In this document: positions 8,607 through 17,311 of the stretch, one piece after another
Layout: each line of letters begins with the position of its first letter
How positions within the stretch are numbered: the stretch's first letter is position 1
Origin: Chloroflexota bacterium
Lineage (GTDB): Bacteria; Chloroflexota; Dormibacteria; Dormibacterales; Dormibacteraceae
Reading direction: 5' to 3'
DNA length: 64,000 bases
Assembly (NCBI GenBank): GCA_005882135.1
Contig: VBDR01000026.1
Coordinates: forward strand, 1-64,000
Made by a program: the position numbers and the translations under genes
The notes under the pieces: model-generated
Database searches by the model: none
The model's input: only the letters and a program-made list of their open reading frames with translations
What the model was told of the DNA's origin: nothing

Positions 8607-9187
8607 CCCAACAACCCTTTGGAGGAAGGAGCACCGGCGGCCCCACTCGGCGCCATCGCCGCGCGGAGCGCGAGTCCAAGCGCCTTGAACGTGGCTTCGG
8701 CCATGTGGTGCCGGTTGCGGCCCCGAACCAGATCGACATGGATCGTGGCGCCGAGGTGGATGGAAAGCGCACGCCAGAACTCCTCCACGACTTCGGACTC
8801 GAGGGTTCCGATCCGGCCCCGCAGCGGCACGTTATAGGAGAGGAACGGGCGCCGGCCCAGGTCGATCACGACCCTGGCCAACGATTCGTCGAGCGGCGCG
8901 TAAGCAGAAGCGAAACGCGCGATGCCGTCGCGGTCACCCAGCGCCTGCGACAGCGCCTCGCCCAGCACGATGCCCGCATCCTCGACCAGGTGGTGGGGGT
9001 CGACCTGAACGTCACCGGCGCCGCGGAGCCGGAGGTCGAAGCCGCCGTACCTCGCCACCTGCTCCAGCATGTGGTCGACAAAGGCCAGGCCCGTCGAAAC
9101 CTCAGCCCGGCCACGGCCTTCCAGGTCGACCCTGGCCGAGAGCTGCGTCTCCCGGCTCTTGCGCGTGATCCGACCTCTCCTACTCAA
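8603..9187 (-). CDS. hisB: Imidazoleglycerol-phosphate dehydratase
   Basis: Mn-dependent dehydratase, 194 aa, single-domain form without the phosphatase of enterobacterial HisB. The metal-binding motifs FVDHMLEQ, DPHHLVEDAG and RNRHHMAEATFKALG are conserved. The start is TTG at 9187, overlapping the hisD stop by 8 nt. hisC, usually between hisD and hisB, is absent. Confidence 0.95.
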   Translation of the reverse strand: MSRRGRITRKSRETQLSARVDLEGRGRAEVSTGLAFVDHMLEQVARYGGFDLRLRGAGDVQVDPHHLVEDAGIVLGEALSQALGDRDGIARFASAYAPLDESLARVVIDLGRRPFLSYNVPLRGRIGTLESEVVEEFWRALSIHLGATIHVDLVRGRNRHHMAEATFKALGLALRAAMAPSGAAGAPSSKGLLG

Positions 9188-10451
9188 GGCGCACCTCGAT
9201 CGCGTGGGCGTGCGCGCCCAGGCCTTCCATCTCCGCCAGCCGGACAGAGGCGTCGCGCAAGGTCTCGAGGTCGCCGCGGTTCAGGCTCAACACGCTTGTC
9301 CGCTTGAGGAAGGTGTGCACGCCAAGCGGCGACGAGAATCGCGCCGCCCCCGATGTGGGCAGCGTGTGATTGGGGCCGGCGGAGTAGTCGCCGAGCGGCA
9401 CCGTTGAATAGGCGCCAACGAACACCGCCCCCGCATTCTGGACCTGGGCGGCGAGGCGGGCGCCGTCGGCGGCCACGATCAGCAGGTGTTCGGGAGCAAA
9501 GTCATTGGCGACGTGGATGGCCTGGTCCATGTCGTCCGCGACGATGACGCAGCAGTTGGCCTGGCGGATTATGTCCGCGCGCTCGAGCCCCTGCAGGAGG
9601 CTGACGAGCTCTTCCTCGACGCGGTCCGCGAGCTGGCTGGAGTCGGTGACGAGCACGCCCCAGGCCAACGGGTCGTGCTCCAGCTGGGCGGCGAGATCGG
9701 CGGCGACAAAATCCGGCCGCGCCTCGCCATCCGCAACGACGACGACCTCCGTCGGACCGGCGATGCCATCGACGCCAACCGAGCCGAACACCTCTTTCTT
9801 GGCGAGGGTCACATAGATGTTGCCGGGACCCGCCACCACATCGACGCGCGGGATGCTCGCCGTTCCATAAGCGAGGGCGGCGATCGCCTGCGCGCCCCCG
9901 ATCCGGTACACGGTGTCCGCGCCCGCGATGTGCGCGGCGGCGAGAATTGCGGATGGAACGCTTCCGTCTGCCCGCGGCGGCGTCGCGAGGACGACTTCGG
10001 CGACCCTGGCGACCCGGGCCGGGATCACGGTCATGAGCACGGTCGACGGATACGCCGCCCGGCCGCCGGGGGCGTAGACGCCCGCGCGCCGGACCGGACG
10101 CGTGACCAGCTTGAGCCCAGGCGAGCCGATCGACGCAGGCTGCCTCTGGCGCTCGTGAAAATCGCGGATGCGCTGAGCCGCGAACTCGAGCGCCGCCCGG
10201 TCGGCCGTCGGCAGGCGGCTGGACGCGGCCGCCAGGTCCCCATGCGCCACTTCGAACGACTCGCCCTTGGCGGGCGCCCAGCCGTCGTAGCGGAGTCCAA
10301 GCTCACGCAGCGCGTCGTCGCCGTCGGCCAGCACGCGCGAGCAGATTTCCGCCACCGTCTCGCGCTCCTTCACGAACTGGGACAGATCGAGGCGCCGCCG
10401 CGAGAGCGGCGAGTCGAGCCACGAGCCGACATCGAACCTCCTAACTGGCAT
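9180..10451 (-). CDS. hisD: Histidinol dehydrogenase
   Basis: Zn-dependent four-electron oxidation of histidinol to histidine, 423 aa. Conserved stretches: GLKLVTRPVRRAGVYAPGG, DVVAGPGNIYVTLAK, DGIAGPTEV, FAPEHLLI, and the metal/catalytic histidine region GPNHTLPTSGAARF. ATG at 10451 overlaps the hisG end by 11 nt. Confidence 0.97.
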   Translation of the reverse strand: MPVRRFDVGSWLDSPLSRRRLDLSQFVKERETVAEICSRVLADGDDALRELGLRYDGWAPAKGESFEVAHGDLAAASSRLPTADRAALEFAAQRIRDFHERQRQPASIGSPGLKLVTRPVRRAGVYAPGGRAAYPSTVLMTVIPARVARVAEVVLATPPRADGSVPSAILAAAHIAGADTVYRIGGAQAIAALAYGTASIPRVDVVAGPGNIYVTLAKKEVFGSVGVDGIAGPTEVVVVADGEARPDFVAADLAAQLEHDPLAWGVLVTDSSQLADRVEEELVSLLQGLERADIIRQANCCVIVADDMDQAIHVANDFAPEHLLIVAADGARLAAQVQNAGAVFVGAYSTVPLGDYSAGPNHTLPTSGAARFSSPLGVHTFLKRTSVLSLNRGDLETLRDASVRLAEMEGLGAHAHAIEVRLE

Positions 10452-11091
10452 GTCCGGACGCCTCGCGCAGCCTGGAGACCGCCGACTGGACTGCGGCGGT
10501 CCGGGTCTTGAGACTCGCCTGGTTGGCGATCAACCTCGCCGTCGAGCTGCCGAGCACCGCGATGATTCGCAGCCGGTTGTCGCGGAGGGTGCGCCCGGTG
10601 GCCGTGAGGTCGATGATCCCATCCACCAGCCCGACCTGAGGCGCAAGCTCCACGGAACCGTGCAGGCGCACGACCTCTACCGCCTGTCCGCGTGCCTCGA
10701 ACCAGGTGACGGCAGTCCGCGGGTACTTGGTCGCGACGCGCATCATCGGCGGCCAGGTCTGTGGTCCGTTGAAGCCTGAGGCGTCGGGCACCGCCAGGAC
10801 GAGACGGCAGCCACCGAAACGGAGGTCGATCAGCTCGTAGTGAGAGCCGGGGGTCTCCCAGAGAATGTCCTTGCCGACGATGCCAAGGTCGGCCGCACCG
10901 TGGTCCACGTAGGCGGGCACGTCGGTCGGGCGCACGAGGATCACCCGCAACGCCCCGCCATCGATCAACAGCTGCCGGCCGAGCTCTTCGGCAGAGAGCC
11001 GCGCCAGCCCCGACTTCGCAAGCAGCGCAAGGGCGCCGTCCAGCAGCACGCCTGTCGGCACAGCGATCGAGACCTGGTCCTCCGGTGTCAC
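10441..11091 (-). CDS. hisG: ATP phosphoribosyltransferase, short form
   Basis: First step of histidine synthesis. At 216 aa it is the short HisG that lacks the C-terminal regulatory domain and needs HisZ, whose gene lies directly upstream. The periplasmic-binding-like core is visible: DVPAYVDHGAADLGIVGKD and the PRPP loop GLVDGIIDLTATGRTL. The start GTG at 11091 overlaps the hisZ stop (GTGA). Histidine feedback is expected to act through the HisZ-HisG complex. Confidence 0.95.
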   Translation of the reverse strand: MTPEDQVSIAVPTGVLLDGALALLAKSGLARLSAEELGRQLLIDGGALRVILVRPTDVPAYVDHGAADLGIVGKDILWETPGSHYELIDLRFGGCRLVLAVPDASGFNGPQTWPPMMRVATKYPRTAVTWFEARGQAVEVVRLHGSVELAPQVGLVDGIIDLTATGRTLRDNRLRIIAVLGSSTARLIANQASLKTRTAAVQSAVSRLREASGHAS

Positions 11092-12335
11092 TTGAGGCCT
11101 CCTGCCAGTCGCGCCGCCACCTGCTCCGGGGGCAGCCGCCTCGTGCGCCGGCCCTTGGCCGACCACGACACCATCGATTCGGTCAGGCAGTGCACCAGGT
11201 TCGCCGCCGCGACGGCGCGCCACCACGCATGTGCCTCCGCCTGGCTGCGCGACTGAGTGTCCACGACCGCTCGCATGCCGAACAGTCGGAGGGTCGATCC
11301 CAAACGAAGAGCGGTGGTGAGCCCAGACCCGGTCCAGGCCAGCGCGGCGTCCAGGCGCGGCAGAGCCAGGGCTCGCGGCGCTCGCGTCAGCATCTCGGAG
11401 ACGAGGTCGAGCTGGATCATGAATCCGGTCGCGGGCGCAGGCCGGCCGAACCGCGCCAGCAACCCGTCGTAGCGGCCTCCCTGGGCGACCGGGCGCCCGA
11501 AATCGGGCCCGTACCCCTCGAAGATGACGCCCGTGTAGTAGTCGAAATCGCGAATCGCCCCGAGGTCGAGGTTGACCACGTCACCAATGCCGTGCGCAAC
11601 GAGCAGCTCGCGGACCCTTGCCAGCTCGGCGAGCGCAGCCTCCGAGCGGCGGTTGCGGACAAGTCCACCCGCGGCCTGAAGGATCTCCGGTCCGCCACGG
11701 AGAGCGGGAAAGCGCAGCAGCAGCTCGTGCTCGGCGGATTTCAACGGCGTGTCTTCGAGCAGCGACTCGAGGGTGACGAAGTCGCGCGCGGCGAGCGCGG
11801 CACGGACCGAGCTCTTGACATCGTCCGGCAGCCGAACCGCATCCATGATCCCGTGGAAGAACTCGGCGTGGCCGACGTCGAGCTGGTAACGACGGATGCC
11901 GGTCGCCTCCATGCACCGGGCCGCCAGCGCGATCACCTCAGCGTCGGCGACCGGGCCGGAGGCGCCGATCAGCTCGGCGCCTACCTGGTAGGTCTCACGC
12001 CGGTGCTGGAACCGGCCCTCGTCCGTGGAAAGCACGGGACCCGCGTAGCAGAGCCTGAGCGGCAACGGCGCAGTGCGCAGCTTGCCCGCGACCAGCCTCG
12101 CCACCGGCACCGTGCGCTCGCCGACCAGCGCCACGACGTCGCCGCGGGGGTCGGTGAACTTGAAGAGCCGCCGGCGTTGCTCGATGCCGAGCCCGAGGTC
12201 GAGCACGTCCATGTTCTCGACGAGCGGCGTGATCACATGGCGGTAGCCCCAACGCCGCATCTCGGCGAGAAGCGACTCCTGCGCCTCGCGCAGGATCTCG
12301 GCTTCGAGCGGGAGCAGGTCGCGAAAGCCGGGCAC
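11088..12335 (-). CDS. hisZ: ATP phosphoribosyltransferase regulatory subunit
   Basis: Class II tRNA-synthetase-like paralogue of HisRS without tRNA charging, 415 aa; it activates and regulates short HisG. Motifs: PGFRDLLPLEAE at the N-terminus, RRETYQVGAELIG, DFDYYTGVIFEGYG and GGRYDGLLARFG. GTG at 12335 is the only usual start codon before an in-frame TGA. Pairing with the short hisG separates it from a true hisS. Confidence 0.92.
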   Translation of the reverse strand: MPGFRDLLPLEAEILREAQESLLAEMRRWGYRHVITPLVENMDVLDLGLGIEQRRRLFKFTDPRGDVVALVGERTVPVARLVAGKLRTAPLPLRLCYAGPVLSTDEGRFQHRRETYQVGAELIGASGPVADAEVIALAARCMEATGIRRYQLDVGHAEFFHGIMDAVRLPDDVKSSVRAALAARDFVTLESLLEDTPLKSAEHELLLRFPALRGGPEILQAAGGLVRNRRSEAALAELARVRELLVAHGIGDVVNLDLGAIRDFDYYTGVIFEGYGPDFGRPVAQGGRYDGLLARFGRPAPATGFMIQLDLVSEMLTRAPRALALPRLDAALAWTGSGLTTALRLGSTLRLFGMRAVVDTQSRSQAEAHAWWRAVAAANLVHCLTESMVSWSAKGRRTRRLPPEQVAARLAGGLK

Positions 12336-12394
12336 GCCGCCCAGCTGCGGTCTACGGTCGGTGAAGAAACCTCCCGGCCGTGGCCACAGGAATG

Positions 12395-13261
12395 TCAGCT
12401 CTCATCTTCATCCTCTTCCTCGACCTCGCCGTCCGCGTCCTCTGAGAAGTCCAGCGGCTCGGCCTCGTCCTCGACCGTGTGCATGCCCTCTTCGATGTCG
12501 TCGCTGGCGGGCGTCTCCACCAAAGCCTCTTCCTCTTCTTCGCCGGCAAAGACCTCGACCTCGCGCGAGAGGAGGCTCTCCTTCGTGTACGGACGGAACT
12601 CCACCTCGCGCTTGCGCCGCATTGGGAAGCTGGGCTTGCCCGCAAAACGAGGGTCCTGGTACGTCTCGCGCACGATCAGCTTCACGGTGTTGCCGTCGCA
12701 CGATGTCACCCCGGCCTGGTAGCGGTTGCCGCCGCGCATGAACTTGGTCAGCCTCCGGGCCAGCTTGGCCTCCAGCAATCCGAGCTTCACGCCCCGCGAC
12801 GTCTCCGTCATGATGCCGTCATCTTCGATGCGCAGCTCGGCGACGTCACCTGCCGCGACCTTGGAGCAGATATCGGCTTTCGGCGGCGACTCGACCGTCG
12901 TGATCACGGTCTTGCCCATCTCCTCGACAAACAGGTTGAGGTCGACCCGGGTGCCGCCGACCTTGAGGCCTTCTTTCTGGTGGAGGAGCGCGTTGATCCG
13001 AGCGGCGTTCTTCTTGGCGATGTTGTTCATTGGGTTGAGCTTCAGCGCCACCTCATAAGAAGCCTTCGCCTCTTTGAGCTTGCCGAGCTCAGACAGCGCC
13101 TTGCCCAGGCGGTTCTGTGTTTCTTCGTCCGAGCCGAAGTTCTCGATGATGAAGCGGTTCAGCTTGACGGCCTCGTCCCACTTGCCGGCGATGGCGAGCT
13201 GCACGGCATCCTCGGCGTACTGCGAGCGGGGCTTGAGGTGTTCGCTGGTGTCGGCTTTCAC
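12395..13261 (-). CDS. TPR protein with long acidic tail, function unknown
   Basis: 288 aa. Residues roughly 10-90 form about two TPR helix pairs (WDEAVKLNRFIIENF; LGKLKEAKASYEVALKLNP). A middle domain of about 120 residues (VDLNLFVEEMGKTVITTV, then a basic stretch with RRLTKFMRGGNRY) is unfamiliar. The last 45 residues are mostly Glu/Asp and probably disordered. It lies 59 nt upstream of hisZ and may share its transcript. GTG at 13261 is preferred because GGAG lies 9 nt before it and TATACT (13308-13313) can be the -10; TTG at 13276 is the alternative. Confidence 0.75.
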   Translation of the reverse strand: MKADTSEHLKPRSQYAEDAVQLAIAGKWDEAVKLNRFIIENFGSDEETQNRLGKALSELGKLKEAKASYEVALKLNPMNNIAKKNAARINALLHQKEGLKVGGTRVDLNLFVEEMGKTVITTVESPPKADICSKVAAGDVAELRIEDDGIMTETSRGVKLGLLEAKLARRLTKFMRGGNRYQAGVTSCDGNTVKLIVRETYQDPRFAGKPSFPMRRKREVEFRPYTKESLLSREVEVFAGEEEEEALVETPASDDIEEGMHTVEDEAEPLDFSEDADGEVEEEDEDES

Positions 13262-13307
13262 AGGGGCGCGCTCCAATGGCTGGGCTGAAGGTTACGAGGG
13301 AATGCTG

Positions 13308-13313
13308 AGTATA
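13308..13313 (-). promoter_or_regulatory. -10 hexamer for the TPR-his transcript
   Basis: TATACT on the minus strand in the 93-bp gap to the divergent transporter gene. The same GTATAC palindrome also reads TATACG on the plus strand, so it may serve both directions. Confidence 0.4.
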
Positions 13314-13354
13314 CGTAGTGCCACCGCCTCACAACGGCTGTCATTCTCTCCGGC

Positions 13355-14659
13355 ATGCAGCGCGCGGCCTGGCTGAGTGCGGCCGTCCTCCTGGTGGTTT
13401 GCGGGGCATGCGCCTCCACCGGCACACCCGCCACGACCGGCCCCCAGCTCCGCGTCGGCGTCGATCTGCCTCTCACCGGGCATGAAGCCCGGGCCGCCGT
13501 ACCGGCGCTCAACGGCGTCCGCTACTTCGTCAAGACGCATCCACGGCTCGACGGCTTCCAAGTCGTCCTCACGACCGCGGACGACGCGCGTGGCGGTTTC
13601 CCGAACCCCAACCGCGGCGCTTCCAATGTCGAGGGCTTCGTCGCCGATTCCACCTTGATGGCGATGATCGGACCGTTCGACGCCGCGGTCGCGCGCAAGG
13701 AGATTCCGATCGCCAACCTGGCGGGGCTGGGGATGGTCAGCCCCGCGACCAGCAATCCGTGCCTGACCAGAGACGTATTCATTCCGGCCCTGCTCAACCC
13801 GGCCCGGACCGAGATCGCCTGCAAGTCCGCCGGCCTGCCTGCGGCATCGGACCTGAGGCCGGCGCATACCAACAACTTCTTCAGGCTCACCACCACCGAC
13901 GAGCTCCAGGGAGCCGCCGCGGCTGATTTCGCGTATCTGAATCTCCACATCCAGCGCGCCGCGGTCATCTCCGACCACGAGGCGTACGGCCAGGGACTCG
14001 CCGATTCCTTCATCGCCAGGTTGAGCACCCTCGGCGGCAGCGTGGTCGGGCACCTGGACCTTGCGCCGGGCGCAGCGGACGCCGCCCCGTTCTTGAGAGG
14101 CATGAAAGACGCGGGCGCGCAGGCGATCTACTACGGTGGCGAAAGCCACGCCGGCTGCAGTCTCCGCGCGCAGATGAAGGCGCTGTTCCCGCTGGGTGGG
14201 GCAACGCCATTCATCGGCGGCGATGGCATCGCCCAGGACCCGGCCTGCATCGTCTCCGCCGGCGGCAACACCCCGGGCATCTTCGCCACCGTGCCCATCG
14301 CCGACGCCGTTGCCAGGCCTGGCGCGGCGGCGACTATCCAGGGCTTCAAAGCCTCGTTCGGGACCACAGCCGACTACGGCCCGTACACGATCGTCGCCTA
14401 CGACGCCACCGCGGTCGTCTATGCGGCCCTGGATCGCGCCATCAGAGATGCCGGCGGCCGCCTGCCGGCCAGGTCGAAGGTCACGGCCGAGCTGGCGCTG
14501 ACCTCAGGGCTAGCCGGGGCGACCGGGACCCTTGGTTTTGACGCCGCCGGGGACACCAGCAACCGGCTCGTCTCCATCTTCGAGGCGACCAGCGCCGACC
14601 CCCGATCGCCATGGAAGCTGGTTGACAGCGTCGATTACAGCGCCCGTCTCCCTTATTGA
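13355..14659 (+). CDS. Branched-chain amino-acid-type ABC substrate-binding lipoprotein (first copy)
   Basis: 434 aa. A hydrophobic signal peptide ends in a lipobox-like VVCGAC (Cys about residue 19), followed by a type I periplasmic-binding fold of the LivK/leucine-binding family. Characteristic blocks: LRVGVDLPLTGHE, AMIGPFDAAVARKEIPIAN, MVSPATSNPCLT and AVISDHEAYGQGLAD. It shares family blocks with the next gene but has clearly diverged (GPFDAAVARKEIPIA against GPYNSAVAKAEIPIA). Ligand not predictable. Probably a second receptor for the same permease. Confidence 0.88.
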   Translation: MQRAAWLSAAVLLVVCGACASTGTPATTGPQLRVGVDLPLTGHEARAAVPALNGVRYFVKTHPRLDGFQVVLTTADDARGGFPNPNRGASNVEGFVADSTLMAMIGPFDAAVARKEIPIANLAGLGMVSPATSNPCLTRDVFIPALLNPARTEIACKSAGLPAASDLRPAHTNNFFRLTTTDELQGAAAADFAYLNLHIQRAAVISDHEAYGQGLADSFIARLSTLGGSVVGHLDLAPGAADAAPFLRGMKDAGAQAIYYGGESHAGCSLRAQMKALFPLGGATPFIGGDGIAQDPACIVSAGGNTPGIFATVPIADAVARPGAAATIQGFKASFGTTADYGPYTIVAYDATAVVYAALDRAIRDAGGRLPARSKVTAELALTSGLAGATGTLGFDAAGDTSNRLVSIFEATSADPRSPWKLVDSVDYSARLPY

Positions 14660-14690
14660 CAATGCCGCCGACCAGCCCTACCGCCAACTT

Positions 14691-14726
14691 CGACTTGACT
14701 TCGAGGGCCCTGCAAGTCGATAGTTT
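14691..14726 (+). promoter_or_regulatory. Candidate promoter/operator of the second binding protein
   Basis: Inverted repeat CGACTTG-N15-CAAGTCG (14691-14719) with TTGACT inside it and TAGTTT just after (14721-14726). The hexamer spacing of 20 nt is long, so this is tentative. The remaining 220-nt gap shows no gene. Confidence 0.3.
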
Positions 14727-14880
14727 GCCTCGGAGTAGCAGTTCGGCCATCCCAATGTGGCCGCACTCGCCGCCGGCGCACTCTCGCCCCGACTTCGAGT
14801 TGGGAAGAGGGCGGCAAGTGATGGGAGGCGTGAGGTGTGGTTTGCGCATGGGCCTCCCAACAAGCACAAGGGGGAACCAT

Positions 14881-16179
14881 ATGGTTCGAGCTAGGGGACT
14901 GATAGTCCTCACGACGGCGACGCTTGTCGCGTTTGCCTGCGGCGGTACTACGGGCGGCGGCGGCGGGGCGTCGAAGGGCACGATCAAGATCGGATCCGAC
15001 CTTCCCGTCTGTACGATCGGCGGCCAGGCGGTCAGCAACGGCGTCCAGTTCGCGGTCAACCAGAAGAACGCCGCCGGAGGCGTCGAGGGTTACACGATCC
15101 AGTATCAGAGCTTCGACGACTGCAGGCAAGGCGCCTACTCGGCCGACGCCGGCGTCGACAACGTCCGCAAGATGCTGGACGACAACAAGTTCCTCGGCAT
15201 GGTCGGGCCGTACAACTCCGCGGTCGCGAAGGCGGAGATCCCGATCGCCGCGCCGAAGCATTTCGTGATGATCAGTCCGGCCAACACCAACCCGTGTCTG
15301 ACCAAGGACATCGCTGGTTGCGCGTACCACCCACAGGACCTTCGCGCCGGCAACGCCAACAACTACTGGCGCGTCGTGACCACTGACGACTACCAGGGTC
15401 CCGCCATGGCCACGTATGCGTACAAGACACTTGGCATCAAGAACATCGGCATCCTGGACGACAGCACGGTCTTCGGCGTTGGCATCGCCGGCTCGTTCGA
15501 GCAGCAGTTCAAGTCGCTCGGCGGAACGGTCGCCAAGCACTCGGAATACAAGAAAGAGCAGACAAGCGACTTCAAGTCGATCCTGCTCGGCTTCAAGAAC
15601 GCCGGCGCGCTGGGCGTCTACGTCGGCGGCACCGACGACCAGAACATCTGCATTCCGCGCAAGCAGATGAAAGACATCGGCTGGGACGCTCCGTTCATGG
15701 GCGGTGACGGCATCGAGACCTCCGACTGCGTCGACCAGGCCTCGGGCAACGAGCCCAACATCTACGCGACCTCGGCCGGTGCTGACGCCACCAAGGTCGA
15801 CGGCGCCAAGCAGGCGATCGCCGACTTCCGCAAGGCATTCAGCGGCCCCAACGACTTCGGCGGTTACACCATGCAGGCTTACGACGCCGCCAACGCCCTG
15901 ATGGCTGCCATCGGGCGTGCGGTCAAGAACGCCAACGGCACGCCGAGCCGGGAGCAGGTTCGGGCCGAGATGGCCAAGACCACCGGCTTCAAGGGTGTGA
16001 TCGGCACTTACGACTTCGACAAGAACGGCGACACGAGCCTCAAGATCGTTTCCATCTATGTGGTCACCGGAAGCTTGAGCGACGCCGCCATCAAGGACTC
16101 CACCGGCGTGTGCGGGTCAAAGACCAAGAACGCGTGCTTCGTGTGGAAGACGCAATTCGACTTCGCCAAGCCCGCCTAG
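14881..16179 (+). CDS. livK: Branched-chain amino-acid-type ABC substrate-binding lipoprotein (second copy)
   Basis: 432 aa. Start ATG at 14881 with a purine-rich AAGGGGGAA just upstream; the longer frame upstream has no signal peptide. N-terminal signal with a lipobox-like AFAC followed by a Gly-rich linker. The LivK-family fold is clear: IKIGSDLPVCTIGGQAVSNG, MVGPYNSAVAKAEIPIA, MISPANTNPCLTKD, IGILDDSTVFGVG. A strong terminator-like hairpin follows, which would make this gene more abundant than the permease genes downstream, as is usual for binding proteins. Confidence 0.92.
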   Translation: MVRARGLIVLTTATLVAFACGGTTGGGGGASKGTIKIGSDLPVCTIGGQAVSNGVQFAVNQKNAAGGVEGYTIQYQSFDDCRQGAYSADAGVDNVRKMLDDNKFLGMVGPYNSAVAKAEIPIAAPKHFVMISPANTNPCLTKDIAGCAYHPQDLRAGNANNYWRVVTTDDYQGPAMATYAYKTLGIKNIGILDDSTVFGVGIAGSFEQQFKSLGGTVAKHSEYKKEQTSDFKSILLGFKNAGALGVYVGGTDDQNICIPRKQMKDIGWDAPFMGGDGIETSDCVDQASGNEPNIYATSAGADATKVDGAKQAIADFRKAFSGPNDFGGYTMQAYDAANALMAAIGRAVKNANGTPSREQVRAEMAKTTGFKGVIGTYDFDKNGDTSLKIVSIYVVTGSLSDAAIKDSTGVCGSKTKNACFVWKTQFDFAKPA

Positions 16180-16200
16180 TACTCTGTAGCCCAAAATCCA

Positions 16201-16232
16201 GCGAGGAGGCCGCCTTCGGCCTCCTCGCCCTT
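16201..16232 (+). terminator. Hairpin terminator or attenuator between livK and livH
   Basis: Arms GCGAGGAGGCCG and CGGCCTCCTCGC with loop CCTT, followed by CCTTT. Perfect 12-bp stem. As the permease genes continue in the same direction, partial termination or 3'-end protection is likely. Confidence 0.8.
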
Positions 16233-16241
16233 TGACCATTT

Positions 16242-16258
16242 AAGGAGGGGAAGCACTG
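16242..16258 (+). promoter_or_regulatory. Strong Shine-Dalgarno followed by in-frame CTG
   Basis: AAGGAGG at 16242-16248, then 7 nt, then CTG at 16256 in frame with livH. The first ordinary start (GTG 16316) has no comparable ribosome site, suggesting initiation at CTG. Confidence 0.5.
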
Positions 16259-16315
16259 GACGCGGGTGCGGTCAAGAGCGGCGCTTCTGCCCTGAAACGG
16301 TTCCGGTCGGGGCGG

Positions 16316-17311
16316 GTGGGTGGCATGAGCCTGCCCGACTTCGGCTTCTACGTCCTCTGCGCCACGGCAATCGTCCTCCTGGCAGCGCAGGCGGTGATCC
16401 ACCCCGGCGAATTCGTGCAGGTCTTCATCTTCGGCCTCACGCAGGGCTCGATCTATGCCCTCGTCGCTCTCGGCTACACGATGGTCTACGGCATCATCGA
16501 GCTGATCAACTTTGCCCACGGCGACGTGTTCACGCTCGGCGCCTATGTCGGCTCGGCGATCCTCGGCTTTTTCGCCATCTCGGAAGGCGGGTTCACGACA
16601 GTGAATCTCATCGCCCTTCTGCTGGTATTTCCGGCGGTGATGCTCGTCATGGGCGGCATCAACGTCGCCATCGAGCGCGTCGCCTATCGCCCCCTTCGCA
16701 ATGCGCCTCGCCTGGCTCCGCTGATCACCGCCATCGGCATGTCCTTCTTTCTTGAGGGTGTCATGTTCTTGTGGCACGGCCCGGCGACCGTGCACTTCCC
16801 CGACATCCTGCCGAAAGCCGCGACCACCGTCGCCGGCGTGTTTTTCGGCTTCAAGGACGTCTTCGTGGTGGTGGTGGCGGCGATCCTCGTGGCGCTGCTG
16901 GCGATCTTCATCAATCGCACCAAGCTGGGCAAGGCGATGCGCGCCACGGCTCAGGATCGCGACGCCGCGCAGCTGATGGGGATCGACATCAACCGCACCA
17001 TCGCCGCCACCTTCTTCATCGGCGCGCTCCTGGCCGGCGCCGGAGGCATGATCTGGGGCCTCTACTACAACACCGTCTACTACCAGCTCGGCTTCCGTAG
17101 CGGGCTCATCGCGTTCACGGCCGCGGTCTTCGGCGGTATCGGCAACATTCCCGGGGCGGCCCTTGGCGGGCTCATCATCGGGTTGATCGCCGCATTCAGC
17201 GACTCCTACATCGGGTCAAAGTGGACACAGGTCGTGGTCTTCGGCATCCTGATCGGCGTCCTCGTCTTCAGGCCCACCGGCCTGCTCGGCATGCGGGTGC
17301 CCGAGAAATGA
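16316..17311 (+). CDS. livH: Branched-chain amino-acid-type ABC permease LivH
   Basis: 331 aa inner-membrane permease with about eight hydrophobic segments. Family motifs: FGLTQGSIYALVALGYTMVY, ELINFAHGDVFTLGAY, and the C-terminal FGGIGNIPGAALGG. GTG at 16316 and ATG at 16325 are ordinary starts, but CTG at 16256 has a near-perfect ribosome site and would add 20 residues. It overlaps livM by 4 nt. Confidence 0.94.
   Translation: MGGMSLPDFGFYVLCATAIVLLAAQAVIHPGEFVQVFIFGLTQGSIYALVALGYTMVYGIIELINFAHGDVFTLGAYVGSAILGFFAISEGGFTTVNLIALLLVFPAVMLVMGGINVAIERVAYRPLRNAPRLAPLITAIGMSFFLEGVMFLWHGPATVHFPDILPKAATTVAGVFFGFKDVFVVVVAAILVALLAIFINRTKLGKAMRATAQDRDAAQLMGIDINRTIAATFFIGALLAGAGGMIWGLYYNTVYYQLGFRSGLIAFTAAVFGGIGNIPGAALGGLIIGLIAAFSDSYIGSKWTQVVVFGILIGVLVFRPTGLLGMRVPEK

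Noticed and set aside
11085-12722. Long plus-strand open frame of 545 codons over hisZ and the TPR gene
   Set aside because: Antisense of well-supported genes; Arg/Gln/His-rich without recognisable domains; a GC-rich shadow frame.
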